A DNA stretch of 63,921 nt from Nostoc sp. TH1S01 (GCA_018993265.1 JAGKSW010000016.1:1-63921), one strand, 5' to 3'; counted from the first letter of the stretch, positions 37,819-47,787 are shown. A program made the numbers and translations. Notes: a model not told the origin generated them from the letters alone.

Positions 37819-38337
37819 CTAATATTCAATTAACGAGATAATCGGTACATCTGGAAGATTTTTTCGCCCTTGTAAATCTCGTAGCTCGATAATAAACCCA
37901 AAACCTACTAGTTCACAGCCAATTTGTTGGACTAACTGTGCTGTTGCACCGGCTGTACCACCTGTAGCAATCAAATCGTCCACAATTAAAACTCGGCTCC
38001 CTGGATGCAAAGCGTCTTGGTGCATTTCCAAGCAGTCAGTACCATACTCTAGTTGATACTCAATGGAGTGAACGGCGGCGGGTAACTTACCCTTTTTGCG
38101 GACAGGAATAAACCCAGCGCCTAGTTTATAAGCTAAAGGAGTGCCAAAAATAAATCCTCTTGACTCCATCCCAATAACATATTCTGGACGAAATTCAGCT
38201 TGATTACATTTTTCTGTAAAAAAGTCAATAGTGTAGCGCAGTCCATCTGGATCGCGCAGTAGAGTAGTAATATCTCGAAATAAAATGCCAGGCTTGGGAT
38301 AATCTGGTATGTCACGAACTAGAGATTTTAAATCCAT
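37819..38337 (-). CDS. apt: Adenine phosphoribosyltransferase
   Basis: 172 residues, normal length. [18 protein letters not shown] at the N-terminus, [10 protein letters not shown] in the middle, and the PRPP-binding motif [14 protein letters not shown]. It makes AMP from adenine and PRPP for purine salvage. Followed by the permease gene after a repeat block. Confidence 0.97.
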   Translation of the reverse strand: MDLKSLVRDIPDYPKPGILFRDITTLLRDPDGLRYTIDFFTEKCNQAEFRPEYVIGMESRGFIFGTPLAYKLGAGFIPVRKKGKLPAAVHSIEYQLEYGTDCLEMHQDALHPGSRVLIVDDLIATGGTAGATAQLVQQIGCELVGFGFIIELRDLQGRKNLPDVPIISLIEY

Positions 38338-38822
38338 ATACAGTTAGGGAATAGGGAGTAGGTAAAGTATGAAGTGTGAAGTCTGAAATGAATGGTTTAG
38401 GTTTTCTGTTTTCCAGTCATAGGTGCTTGATTTTAGCGGAAATATACTGGAGGTGAGAGGCTGAAGGAGAAAATGTCGTATTTTCACTTCATACTTCATA
38501 CTTTAAACTTCAGACTTGAAAAATCGTACACTATAATGTCATACGCTGGATTTAAGGCTCTAGTATCATCATCCATTGACGATAGTGAGAATCTACACCA
38601 AGCTTAAATATGGACTAATACTCAATCAAAGAAGGTGAACTGATGCTGGAAAAACTGAAATTTAAGTATACGGAAACTTTGGAGTAGAACAAGTTAAGTC
38701 ATGTATACGTCAAGTATTATGGCTACTGCCACAAGTTTAATGTTATTTTTTGGCTACTTATCTTAAATTTAGTTGTACTAGTTGTATCTAGTCTGTTGGA
38801 AGCGCACAAGGTAATTTATCGA
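38338..38822. repeat. Intergenic region with inverted TGAAGT-type repeats
   Basis: 485 bp. Heptamer block AGTATGAAGTGTGAAGTC at 38363-38390 recurs inverted at 38481-38518 (CACTTCATACTTCATACT), so the two could pair over about 90 nt. The rest (38520-38822) is AT-rich and probably holds the promoter of the DUF3038 gene; I see no clear motif. Confidence 0.6.
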
Positions 38823-39449
38823 ATGAATGTCTCCGCCAGCTTAACGCCGTTCAACAGTCCCGCGCCTGCATCAACGCCGATGATTTTGGATACTTTACCA
38901 GATCCGGCGATCGCAGGGCAAGGATGTCCGCCCAGAACTCGGCTGCAAATCGACCTCATCTTATTGGCTATTGAAGCTTTAGAACTTGGTGGTTCTGAAG
39001 CAATTTTGGCTTTTTCAGAAGAACTAGATTTAAAAGAAATTATTAAAAATCGGGTCAATTTATGGCGGATGCGTAGCTCTAACCCCATGCGCCGCGCCAA
39101 TATCCGCAGACCCTTAACTATTATGGAGGCAAAGGCTTTAGTAGTCATTGCTTGCTACATTGCGCGGCGGTTAACCGTTGTTATCCGCCAGATGCTCATG
39201 ATATATCAGCAAATGAATGAAAAGCAGATACCTCTAGAACAAAATTTGCGTTTATCTAATTATCTAGAACGCTTTCGAGCGCATTTTAAAAGTAGAATGA
39301 ATACCCGACGTTCTGGTGTATTAGCATTAACTTCTGATGAAAAATTAGATGAATTAGCGATTAATTTGTTAGAAAAATTACTATTTTGTACTGGTACGGC
39401 CGGAATGCAGCGATTCTGGATTAGTCTTTTTGATGGTGAAGTGGAATGA
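38823..39449 (+). CDS. DUF3038 protein, cyanobacterial conserved
   Basis: 208 residues from the ATG at 38823 (MNVSASL); the longer frame begins with a TTG at 38796 and is not preferred. Helical, soluble: LQIDLILLAIEALELGGSEAI, LWRMRSSNPMRR, LTIMEAKALVVIACYIARRL. I recognise the family as DUF3038, found only in cyanobacteria, function unknown. Its stop overlaps the next start by ATGA, and the pair DUF3038-DUF4335 is a conserved neighbourhood, suggesting the products act together. Confidence 0.85.
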   Translation: MNVSASLTPFNSPAPASTPMILDTLPDPAIAGQGCPPRTRLQIDLILLAIEALELGGSEAILAFSEELDLKEIIKNRVNLWRMRSSNPMRRANIRRPLTIMEAKALVVIACYIARRLTVVIRQMLMIYQQMNEKQIPLEQNLRLSNYLERFRAHFKSRMNTRRSGVLALTSDEKLDELAINLLEKLLFCTGTAGMQRFWISLFDGEVE

Positions 39450-40915
39450 ACATTCAACGGAAATACAGTTTACCTAACTGTACGTTGCTTTTAGAGGGTT
39501 TAAGCGATGCTTCCAGGGTGGCACATTTACAAGAACTCCGCCCAGAATTATCAATATTGGTAAATGTAGAATGCTATATATCTGGTTATAAGCAGCCTCT
39601 AGTTGGAGGTCGAGAATTTTTTGAAAGTTTGGTCAGAGCGGTGAGTGCGTATGGCCAAGAATTTTTAAGCAATGTGCCGAACCCCCAAGCGCATAACCAA
39701 GACTCAGAAATAGTAGAACTACAAAAAATTGACCACAACCGTCATAGACTAATTGTTCATTCGGAAAACACTACAGAAGGTTTAGGGACGAACTCTCATC
39801 AAACTCAATCACCGATTCAAATTGATATGAATACGGTGCAGTTATTTGATTTGGTAGAAGCGGTAGATCAATTTTTTGCGGATACCCAAACCCTACCAGA
39901 GTTATCACTAGAGTTACAACCAGTGGCTCGACGCTATGGTGGTGCTAGTGAAGTTGTCCTCAAGCAAGCAGTACCAGCCAGTATTGGAGTTGCAAGTGTA
40001 GCGGTTGCAGCTGTTGCTTTTAGTTTGATTCCACCGCCTCAAGTCCGGACACCAGAACCGCAACCAGAAACTCAAAGTAGCGCCACACCAACACCAACTA
40101 CTGCTGCTGTCGCTACACCAACCGCAACTCCCACCGCAGCCACAACTCCCTTAGCCAGCGCCACACCCATCGCTGCTACTACGGCTCCTACTCCTACCGC
40201 AGCAGCCACAGCACCTCCAACAACAAATTTAGAAGCACTTTTAAACACAACTTCCGAAATTACTGACCCATCTCAACTACGGGCTTTAAATCGTCAGGTG
40301 TGGAATCAACTTGATCCGGCTTGGAGCGATCGCTCGGCAGTGAAAGAAGATTTAGTGTATCGTGTAGGTGTAGCTGGTGATGGTGCGATCGTTGGTTATA
40401 AAGCAGTTAATCAAGGTTCAAATCCAGGCATAGATTTAACTCCACTGCCAAAACTGCTTTACAATCCTGCTAAACGTTCTGCGATTACTAATGAACCAAT
40501 AGCCCAATTTAAGGTGGTCTTTACTAGCAAAGGCGTGTTAGAAGTTAGTCCTTGGCGTGGATATGCAAGTACACCACAGGTAATAGGCAGTAAAATTACA
40601 GACGCTAATACAGTTAAAACTTTAAACCAAAAGCTATACAATACAATTCGCCAAAGTTGGAAAGGCACTCCTACCTACACAAAAGATTTACGCTATCGAG
40701 TCGCTGTTAATAAAGAAGGCATCATTGCTGATTATGAACCATTAAATCAAGTTGCCTTTGATTATTTCCGGGAAACGCCACTGCCAAATATGTTTCAATC
40801 CGTTTATGGTTCCAATGGCGCAGCACCGAGTAACAAAGAACCTCTGGCTCATTTCCAAGTAGTGTTCTCTCCTAATGGCAAATTAGAAGTAACTCCTTGG
40901 CAGGGATATCAGTAA
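39446..40915 (+). CDS. DUF4335 protein with Pro/Thr/Ala linker, single-pass membrane
   Basis: 489 residues. N-terminal DUF4335 region (YSLPNCTLLLEGLSD, FFESLVRAVSAYGQEFL), a hydrophobic segment near 175-195 (GVASVAVAAVAFSLIPPP), a long Pro/Thr/Ala linker (about 200-268), then two related C-terminal repeats of about 110 residues (LNRQVWNQLDPAW...YRVGVAGDGAIVGY and LNQKLYNTIRQSW...YRVAVNKEGIIADY), each ending with F(K/Q)VVF and a WxGY close. The layout suggests cytoplasmic and extracytoplasmic parts joined by one membrane helix. Function is unknown; it is translationally coupled to DUF3038. Confidence 0.85.
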   Translation: MNIQRKYSLPNCTLLLEGLSDASRVAHLQELRPELSILVNVECYISGYKQPLVGGREFFESLVRAVSAYGQEFLSNVPNPQAHNQDSEIVELQKIDHNRHRLIVHSENTTEGLGTNSHQTQSPIQIDMNTVQLFDLVEAVDQFFADTQTLPELSLELQPVARRYGGASEVVLKQAVPASIGVASVAVAAVAFSLIPPPQVRTPEPQPETQSSATPTPTTAAVATPTATPTAATTPLASATPIAATTAPTPTAAATAPPTTNLEALLNTTSEITDPSQLRALNRQVWNQLDPAWSDRSAVKEDLVYRVGVAGDGAIVGYKAVNQGSNPGIDLTPLPKLLYNPAKRSAITNEPIAQFKVVFTSKGVLEVSPWRGYASTPQVIGSKITDANTVKTLNQKLYNTIRQSWKGTPTYTKDLRYRVAVNKEGIIADYEPLNQVAFDYFRETPLPNMFQSVYGSNGAAPSNKEPLAHFQVVFSPNGKLEVTPWQGYQ

Positions 40916-40919
40916 CTCA

Positions 40920-41163
40920 AATGATTTGTCATTAGTTATTTGTCCTTTGTCATTTGTATTAACGGGGAACAGGGGACAGGGAATAGGGAACAGAGACTGT
41001 CTTGATGGGGGATTTACGCCCCTGACTTTTCACGGGATCTGGAAAACCTCTCTCTAAATCTCTCTCCTGCGAGGAGAGAGACTTTGAATTTCTGGTTCGG
41101 AAGTTAGATTTTCCGTAGACTTTTCCACATGACGTGAAAAGTCAGATTTACGCCCCCATCAAG
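40920..41163. repeat. Heptamer repeat plus long imperfect palindrome
   Basis: 40923-40955 is a heptamer block (ATTTGTCATTAG...). Then arms CTTGATGGGGG (41001-) and CCCCCATCAAG (41153-41163), with GACTTTTCACG and CGTGAAAAGTC further in, enclose a core containing the dispersed repeat AACCTCTCTCTAAATCTCTC that recurs at 50333 and 53998. Probably a non-autonomous palindromic element. Confidence 0.65.
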
Positions 41164-41180
41164 ACTTGCCACCTATAGAT

Positions 41181-41528
41181 CAATACGGTTCAGGTAAGAA
41201 AATTAAATCACAACAAAACTAACAAATGATTACTCAACAAAAAACGAAAGAATGATTTTGGAGGGGGTTTGGGGGACGGTTGCGTCCCCCAATTGGGGGT
41301 TTGGGGGATTCTCCCCCAAATCTTGCTCATTGTCTAATAGGTAGACATATATCTTGCACCTAGCCCCGACGAATGGAATTCGCGGCTATAAAAACAAAGT
41401 CCGCCTACGCGGACTAAGATAAAATCAAGGGTTTTGTCCATGTGGCTGCGACTTCAGTTGCTTGCTGCAAGATGTGAATAGACAGAAATTGAGAAATCAA
41501 CTCTCATCACCTTAACTGAACCGTATTG
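41181..41528. mobile_element. MITE-like element with TIRs and 10-bp target duplication
   Basis: Left end CAATACGGTTCAGGTAAG (41181-41198), right end CTTAACTGAACCGTATTG (41511-41528): inverted copies with two or three differences. Both sides are flanked by the direct repeat ACCTATAGAT (41171-41180 and 41529-41538), a 10-bp target-site duplication. The interior (348 bp in all) has G-rich/C-rich palindromic stretches (TTTGGGGGACGG, GGGGGATTCTCCCCC) and TCCGCCTACGCGGA, and no transposase. A second element with the same ends is at 47375-47757. Confidence 0.8.
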
Positions 41529-41764
41529 ACCTATAGATGGGGGAAAAAGAACCATCGGTGGGGAGAGGGAACGAACGGACGAACTGTTGCCTGTTGACCG
41601 TTCCGTGTTCCCTCTCCCGAAGGGAGTTGAGTCAGTAATTTGTCATCCCTCAGTAGAGTGAATTACTAATCTATCTAAAAAAAGTTGGAGAAATTAGGAA
41701 AAACAACTATTTTGTTTTCGGGTAATAAATTATTTGTTACTCGATAGCGTTACTGGTAACGAAA

Positions 41765-44700
41765 ATGACGCGTTCTCCAAATTCCGGAAATGATCAGGAG
41801 CCTATTAACCGTCGTTTATATCTTCTCCTTTTCAGTCGTACTAGTTTAGTTATAGGAATTTTTTTGCTCGCTGGAATTGCATCGGGAATTTGGTGGGCAA
41901 GAAATTATGTATATAACGATTTAGCACCGTTAGTAGAAACTAATCTTGAGCAATTACTGGGACGACCGATAAAAATAGGCAGAGTCGAAGCTTTTTCACT
42001 TTCGAGTTTGAGATTTAGTTCTCTATCAATACCAGCAACACCTACTGATTCTGACCAACTGACAGCAAAAGCAGTTGATGTGCAGTTTTCACTCTTACCA
42101 GTCATTTTTAGCCGTACACTACCTTTAAATGTCACATTAATTCAGCCTCGTGTCTTTATCCAACAGGATCAGGAAGGTCGTTGGGTAACAGCAGCGGTGA
42201 AAAGTAAAGAAGGTCAAGGTTTTATTCAAACCCAATTACAAACACTTCAGATTGTTGATGGCAATGTAGAACTATTACCAGCTTCTGCCCCAACTAAACC
42301 AAAAGGTTCTGTAGTAATTAATCAATTCGCTGGTGTGGCGAGATTTTTACCAAATAACGAAAGAATTGGCTATGAAATCAATGGTCAATTTGGTAGAGGC
42401 GGTGCGGTTAAAATTACTGGGGAAACACAACCAAAAGCTCAAGAAACTAATCTACAGGTTGTAGCTCAAAATTTACTAGCATCTGATGTTAGTCGCTTAA
42501 TTCAGTTACCAATTGTTTTGCAAGCAGGACGAGTAAATGCTGACTTGGGTGTGCAAATTCCTGCAAATGCTTCAGATATAGCAATTACAGGGACAGCTAT
42601 TCCTAATCAGGTGACAGCGCAAATTCAAAATATTCCGCAACGGTTTGTTAATTCTAATGGCAGATTAGTATTTCAAGGTCAGGCGATCGCATTAGATAAT
42701 CTAACCACAAATTTGGGCAAAGTTCCTCTGCTGGCAAATGGCACAGTTAATCTCAAAACAGGTTTTGACCTCTCAGCACAGGTAAAACCAGTCAGTGCAA
42801 AAAACTTATTAGATACATTCAACGTCAAATCGCCAGTCGTAGCTACTGGGGAAGTGCAAGCTAACGTCAAAGTTCAAGGTTCCCTGCAACAGCCAGTTCT
42901 TAGCGGTACAGTCAGCAACACCAAACCTATTCAAGTTGACCGTGTGCAATTTCAAGCTGTCAATACTAATTTTCGCTTCAGTGTAGCTAAAAATGCTTCT
43001 CAAGTTGCTGTCTCCAATCTCAAACTTGTTCCCGCCGCAGGTGGTGTCATTACAGGTGACGGTCAAGCAATTCTAGGTGGTCAAGTAAAATTTAATGTGC
43101 AAGCCCAAGGGGTATCAGGGGATATACTAGCGCGGAGTTACGGTTTGACACCACCAATCAACGTTGGCAATGTCTCAGCTAATACACAAATTACTGGTTC
43201 TCTTGGCAAACAGCCTTTAACACTCAACATTGCCAGCGTTCAAGTGCAACCACCAGCCGGAGGACAAATTGTCGGCAGTGGTCAAGTGCAACTGGCTCCC
43301 CAAGGTCAGGTATCTTTAAATGTTATCGCCCAAAATTTACCAGGGGATGCGATCGCTAAAACCAATAACGCTGCATCTAACATCAAAGTTGGGAATGTCT
43401 CAGCCAATGCTAGGGTTTCTGGCTCTGTTGGGAATCTGCGGACAGTCGCGCAAGTGCAAGCACCTAATGCTACCTACCCAACTATAGGCGCAGCTGTAAT
43501 TGAGCAACAAGGGCAGAATATTCGCTTGCCAACGGCGGTTTTTAATGTAGCAGGTAATACAATCACAGCCAGGGGTCAGATTGCCCAAAACCGTTGGCAA
43601 GCTTTGGTCAACACCGAAAAAGTTCAGTTAAGCCGATTTAAACAAATTCCACCCCAGTTACAGGGAGTATTAACTAGTGCATCGGTGAATTTGTCGGGAA
43701 GCACTAAATCTTTTCAACTGGCAAATATTCAAGCCACAGGACAGGCAAACTTGAGTGTCGCTGGGGGTAGAGTTAATGTCAGGGATATTAACTTGAATAA
43801 TGGCCGCTGGCAAGCAGTTGCTAATGCTTCCCAAATTCAACTCAGCCGTTTTTCGCAGATTCCCGACCAATTTCAGGGAGTGTTAAATAGTGCGGCGGTG
43901 AACTTGTCGGGAAGCACGACTTCTTTTCAACCGGAAACTATTCAAGCTTCAGGACAGGCAAACTTGAGTGTGGCGGGGGGTAGAGTTAATGTCAGGGATA
44001 TTAGCTTGAATAATGGTCACTGGCAAGCAGTGGCGAATGCTTCTCAAATTCAACTCAACCGTTTTTCCCCACAACTGCGCGGTAGGCTGAATGGTAATGT
44101 GCAGGTGGCTGGTAATACAAAATCTTTTGCGTTAGCAGATATTCGCGCCGCCGGACAAATTCGGGCTAACCAAGGAATAGCGCAGTTAGCACAACCACTC
44201 ACAGCCGATTTTCAGTGGAATGGTAAGCAAATTGTTGTGCCACGGGCGACAACACCGGGAGTTAATGCTAGTGGTGCGATCGCTGTACAATTACCAGAAA
44301 CAGGTACACCAAAAATTGCCGGCTTTAATTTCAATGTCCTGGCGCAGAATTTCAACCTTAACAATACTGGTGTAAAAGTTCCGGGAGACATCGCCGTATC
44401 AGGATTTCTCGATTTTAATGGACGAGTTACAGGTACTCCAGAAACACCGCAAGCTACGGGTAATGTTCGGCTGCGGAATTTCAATGTGAGTAACTTAGCA
44501 TTTGACCCCGTTTTAACTGGTAATGTCAATTTTCAAGGTGGACAAGGCGCAAGTCTGCGACTGGCTGGTGTGCAGGATAGGATAGCACTTAACCTCAATG
44601 GCAATTATCGCCCAACTTCATTTTTAGTGAAGCGCGGTCAGGCAGTTAGCACAGGTAGAACTGAGGGAGATAATCTCATTATCAACGCCCAACAGTTTCC

Positions 44701-47350
44701 CATTGCATTGGTTGGTGGCTTTTTACCTAACAATAACTTGAAACCCTTGGGAGGGCAATTATCAGGTAATTTAGTAGTTAATTTGAATAATTATGCCTTG
44801 GCGGGAGATGTGGCAATTTCTCAACCCCGTGTTGCGAGAGTTTCCGCAGCCGAATTTCGCGGTAGTTTCAATTATGCCAATGGTTCGGCTAACTTAACTA
44901 ACGGTCTATTACGTCTTGGAGAGAGTAGCATCGCCCTGAGTGGGAGTGTGCAAACTGGCAATAACCCGCAATTTCAAGTCCAAGCTAATTTAGTTCAAAC
45001 TAGAATTCAAGAACTTTTACAAGCATTTAATATCTACAATTTTCAAGACCTGAGTACAGGAACAGAACCGCCAACACTAGCAGGCGCAGAAGCACTCAAC
45101 ACTACATCTGTTAAGTTGCCTAATGCAGACTTAAAAACCCAACTAGAATATTTCTCTAAAATTGCCACAGTAGTAGAACAGCAACAACAGCAAGAGCAAA
45201 AACAAGCACCACCTTTGCCTAGCTTGGCAGAATTAACAGGTGCTTTAAATGGAACAGTCGTAGCCAGTGGTTCTTTAAAATCTGGGTTGAATGCAGGGTT
45301 TAATCTTCAAGGTGCTAACTGGCAATGGGGACAATATTCTATTAATCAAGTGATTGCTCAAGGTAATTTTGCCAATGGTGTTGTTACTTTGTCACCCCTG
45401 AGTATAGGCATAAATCAAGGACAGGTAGCTTTTTCAGGACAGTTAGGTACTGACCAGCTTTCGGGACAGTTGAATGTAGCTAGTTTACCTTTATCCTTGT
45501 TTCAGCCGTTTATCGAAAAATATCCTTTAGATGTCACAGGTCAAGTTAATGCTGTCGCTAATTTGCAAGGTAGTTTACAAGACCCTAGAGTGAATGGTGA
45601 AGTGTCACTGGCGAATGCGACACTCAATAACCAACCAGTGCAGACAGGACAAGTAAAATTTGCCTACAACAATGCTCGCGTAAATTTTGACAGTACCTTA
45701 CTTTTGAGCGGAACCCAACCCATCGCAGTTACAGGTAGTGTTCCTGCTCCCTTGCCTTTTGTCGCCGCAAAACCAGATAGTAATCAAATCAGTGTCAACG
45801 CTAATGTGAGTAACGAAGGTTTAACACTGTTAAATCTGCTGACGAACAATCAAGTTGCTTGGGTAGACGGACAAGGACAAGTGGCTGTTAATGTTGGCGG
45901 TACTTTAAACCAGCCAATTATTAATGGAACTGCCACATTGAATAATGCGACTATTCGCGCTCAAGCTTTAGCAGAACCGCTAACCAATGTCACAGGCACA
46001 GCCCAATTTAATGGCAATACAGTCAATTTAGCAGGTATTCAAGGTGAATATAATCAAGGTTTAGTTACTGCATCGGGAATCTTGCCAATTTTTACACCTC
46101 AGTCAGATACAGCTAATCCTTTAACAGTATTAATAGAAAAACCTCTAGATTTCCAAGTACCAGGATTATATGAAGGCGGTGTTAGTGGTAATGCTGTGAT
46201 TCGAGGAACAGCACTCAAACCTCGAATTGGTGGCGACATTGAACTCAGTGATGGACAAGTCACTATTGGAAATTCCGCCACTGCTAACTCACAACCAGCA
46301 ACGACAGAAAGTAATAACATAAGCATTAGTGCCGTAACCACACCAGAAGCTAACCCCAACGCTACAACTACAACAGAGCCAGCTAACACTAACGCTACAA
46401 CTACAACACAACCAACTAACGCTGCAAATAACGCCGCAACTAGACCTAAGTTACCTGTAGAGTTTGCTGATTTACGCTTGACTTTGGGTAATGATGTGAA
46501 GGTGACAAGTCAGCCTCTACTGAGCTTTGTACCGGGAGCCGGAGCGTTTAGTCAACCGATACTTAGCTTTAACGCCAAAGGCGACTTAACAATTAATGGG
46601 ACTTTAGCCAAACCTTTACCGGAAGGCGTGATTCGTTTAACCGGAGGACGAGTCAGTTTATTTTCCACCGAGTTCACTTTAGAACGCGGCTATGAACAAA
46701 CAGCGACGTTTACCCCTAGCCAAGGACTTGATCCTACCTTAGATGTGCGACTGTTGGCGATCGTGCCTGAAACATCAGCAACGACAAATCGCATTTTAGA
46801 ATCCCCTTCATCTGCGGAAATCAGCGATGTATCTACTACCAATTTTGGTACTTTGCGTACTGTTCGCGTACAAGCAAGGGCGACAGGACGAGCTAGTAGA
46901 TTGAACGAGAACTTAGAATTGACGAGTCAGCCTCGCCGCAGTCGCGGAGAAATTGTGGCTTTGTTGGGTGGCTCAATTTTGAATAACTTTGCTCAAACCG
47001 GAGATGTCACACAAGGCTTAACTAATTTAGCTGGCTCTACTATATTAGGTAGTTTACAAGGAACTATTACTGCGATCGGTCAGGCGATTGGTTTTAATGA
47101 ATTTCGCATCTTTCCCACTCCGATTACTGATCAAACCTCAAGACGCTCATCAGTGCTAGATTTGTCAGCAGAGGGTGTATTCAACGTTAATCGAGATTTT
47201 TCTGTTTCTTTATCGCGGCCTTTATTTAGCAGCGATGCGTCTTTCCGCTACAACGTCCTCTATCGGCTCAATGATGAAATTTTGGTGCGTGGTGCAACTG
47301 ATTTGGGCAATGAAAATCTCCTGTTATTTGAGTATGAAACTCGATTTTAG
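41765..47350 (+). CDS. tamB: TamB/DUF490 family outer-envelope lipid transport/assembly protein
   Basis: 1861 residues. One N-terminal membrane segment (SLVIGIFLLAGIASGIWWA), an AsmA-like start (LGRPIKIGRVEAFSLSSLRFSSLSI), a very long repetitive beta-rich body and the C-terminal DUF490/TamB domain (RLTGGRVSLFSTEF, RSRGEIVALLGGS, ending FEYETRF). TamB-like proteins span the periplasm and are thought to move phospholipids or help outer-membrane protein assembly. Residues about 623-764 contain a recent 71-residue tandem duplication. A Thr/Asn-rich stretch near 1535-1555 (TTTTEPANTNATTTTQP) looks like a disordered insertion. No Omp85 gene is adjacent. The gene is preceded by AGCGTTACTGGTAACGA, a short palindrome near 41743-41760. 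Confidence 0.9.
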   Translation: MTRSPNSGNDQEPINRRLYLLLFSRTSLVIGIFLLAGIASGIWWARNYVYNDLAPLVETNLEQLLGRPIKIGRVEAFSLSSLRFSSLSIPATPTDSDQLTAKAVDVQFSLLPVIFSRTLPLNVTLIQPRVFIQQDQEGRWVTAAVKSKEGQGFIQTQLQTLQIVDGNVELLPASAPTKPKGSVVINQFAGVARFLPNNERIGYEINGQFGRGGAVKITGETQPKAQETNLQVVAQNLLASDVSRLIQLPIVLQAGRVNADLGVQIPANASDIAITGTAIPNQVTAQIQNIPQRFVNSNGRLVFQGQAIALDNLTTNLGKVPLLANGTVNLKTGFDLSAQVKPVSAKNLLDTFNVKSPVVATGEVQANVKVQGSLQQPVLSGTVSNTKPIQVDRVQFQAVNTNFRFSVAKNASQVAVSNLKLVPAAGGVITGDGQAILGGQVKFNVQAQGVSGDILARSYGLTPPINVGNVSANTQITGSLGKQPLTLNIASVQVQPPAGGQIVGSGQVQLAPQGQVSLNVIAQNLPGDAIAKTNNAASNIKVGNVSANARVSGSVGNLRTVAQVQAPNATYPTIGAAVIEQQGQNIRLPTAVFNVAGNTITARGQIAQNRWQALVNTEKVQLSRFKQIPPQLQGVLTSASVNLSGSTKSFQLANIQATGQANLSVAGGRVNVRDINLNNGRWQAVANASQIQLSRFSQIPDQFQGVLNSAAVNLSGSTTSFQPETIQASGQANLSVAGGRVNVRDISLNNGHWQAVANASQIQLNRFSPQLRGRLNGNVQVAGNTKSFALADIRAAGQIRANQGIAQLAQPLTADFQWNGKQIVVPRATTPGVNASGAIAVQLPETGTPKIAGFNFNVLAQNFNLNNTGVKVPGDIAVSGFLDFNGRVTGTPETPQATGNVRLRNFNVSNLAFDPVLTGNVNFQGGQGASLRLAGVQDRIALNLNGNYRPTSFLVKRGQAVSTGRTEGDNLIINAQQFPIALVGGFLPNNNLKPLGGQLSGNLVVNLNNYALAGDVAISQPRVARVSAAEFRGSFNYANGSANLTNGLLRLGESSIALSGSVQTGNNPQFQVQANLVQTRIQELLQAFNIYNFQDLSTGTEPPTLAGAEALNTTSVKLPNADLKTQLEYFSKIATVVEQQQQQEQKQAPPLPSLAELTGALNGTVVASGSLKSGLNAGFNLQGANWQWGQYSINQVIAQGNFANGVVTLSPLSIGINQGQVAFSGQLGTDQLSGQLNVASLPLSLFQPFIEKYPLDVTGQVNAVANLQGSLQDPRVNGEVSLANATLNNQPVQTGQVKFAYNNARVNFDSTLLLSGTQPIAVTGSVPAPLPFVAAKPDSNQISVNANVSNEGLTLLNLLTNNQVAWVDGQGQVAVNVGGTLNQPIINGTATLNNATIRAQALAEPLTNVTGTAQFNGNTVNLAGIQGEYNQGLVTASGILPIFTPQSDTANPLTVLIEKPLDFQVPGLYEGGVSGNAVIRGTALKPRIGGDIELSDGQVTIGNSATANSQPATTESNNISISAVTTPEANPNATTTTEPANTNATTTTQPTNAANNAATRPKLPVEFADLRLTLGNDVKVTSQPLLSFVPGAGAFSQPILSFNAKGDLTINGTLAKPLPEGVIRLTGGRVSLFSTEFTLERGYEQTATFTPSQGLDPTLDVRLLAIVPETSATTNRILESPSSAEISDVSTTNFGTLRTVRVQARATGRASRLNENLELTSQPRRSRGEIVALLGGSILNNFAQTGDVTQGLTNLAGSTILGSLQGTITAIGQAIGFNEFRIFPTPITDQTSRRSSVLDLSAEGVFNVNRDFSVSLSRPLFSSDASFRYNVLYRLNDEILVRGATDLGNENLLLFEYETRF
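43631..44056 (+). repeat. 213-bp in-frame tandem duplication inside tamB
   Basis: Units 43631-43843 and 43844-44056, followed by a partial third copy. Markers recur exactly 213 bp apart: CAGGGAGT at 43661 and 43874; AGCCG at 43631 and 43844, AACCG at 44057. The encoded 71-residue unit contains NLSVAGGRVNVRDI. High nucleotide identity implies a recent duplication. Confidence 0.85.
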
Positions 47351-47352
47351 TA

Positions 47353-47374
47353 GGGGCGAATGGCCGTTCGCCCC
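47353..47374. repeat. REP palindrome (left flank of element)
   Basis: GGGGCGAATGGCCGTTCGCCCC, a near-perfect palindrome of the family GGCGAACGGCCGTTCGCC found at five places between 47353 and 52461. It starts 3 nt after the tamB stop and may act as its terminator. Confidence 0.8.
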
Positions 47375-47757
47375 CAATACGGTTCGGTTAAGATCCCCCC
47401 GCCTACGGCGACCTCCTTTTTAAGGGGGTAAAAGATAATTTTCAGCCCCCCTTAAAAAGGCTGCCGTGTACACACAAGTTATGGAATTACTACCAGTTCT
47501 CGAATTACCCCACCCTAACCCTCCCCTTGGAAATGGGAGGGAACTGGATTTTCCGATTTCCCCCCTTTACAAGGGGGGATTAAGGGGGGTAATTCGACTT
47601 GTGTGTACACCGTAGCCCTTTTTAAGGGGGGATCTCATACCAATTCGCAATTCGCAATTCAAAAACTTAGATGCAGCAAAGCTTTCAGGGTTTACATCTG
47701 TATCAGATTTTTTGTGAAATGGTATCAAAATACGAAAACGTTAACCGAACCGTATTG
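47375..47757. mobile_element. Second copy of the MITE family, with a nested element
   Basis: Ends CAATACGGTTCGGTTAAG (47375-47392) and its inverse GTTAACCGAACCGTATTG (47740-47757), matching the termini at 41181-41528. REP palindromes abut both ends. The interior has a second palindrome layer (GCCCCCCTTAAAAAGGCT against AGCCCTTTTTAAGGGGGG) that is itself split by a third element, 47466-47610, with perfect 14-bp ends GTGTACACACAAGT / ACTTGTGTGTACAC. No transposase is encoded. Confidence 0.75.
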
Positions 47758-47777
47758 GGGGCGAACGGCCGTTCGCC
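47758..47777. repeat. REP palindrome (right flank of element)
   Basis: GGGCGAACGGCCGTTCGCCC directly after the right terminal repeat. Together with the copy at 47353 it gives REP-element-REP. Confidence 0.8.
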
Positions 47778-47787
47778 CTTACTCCAG

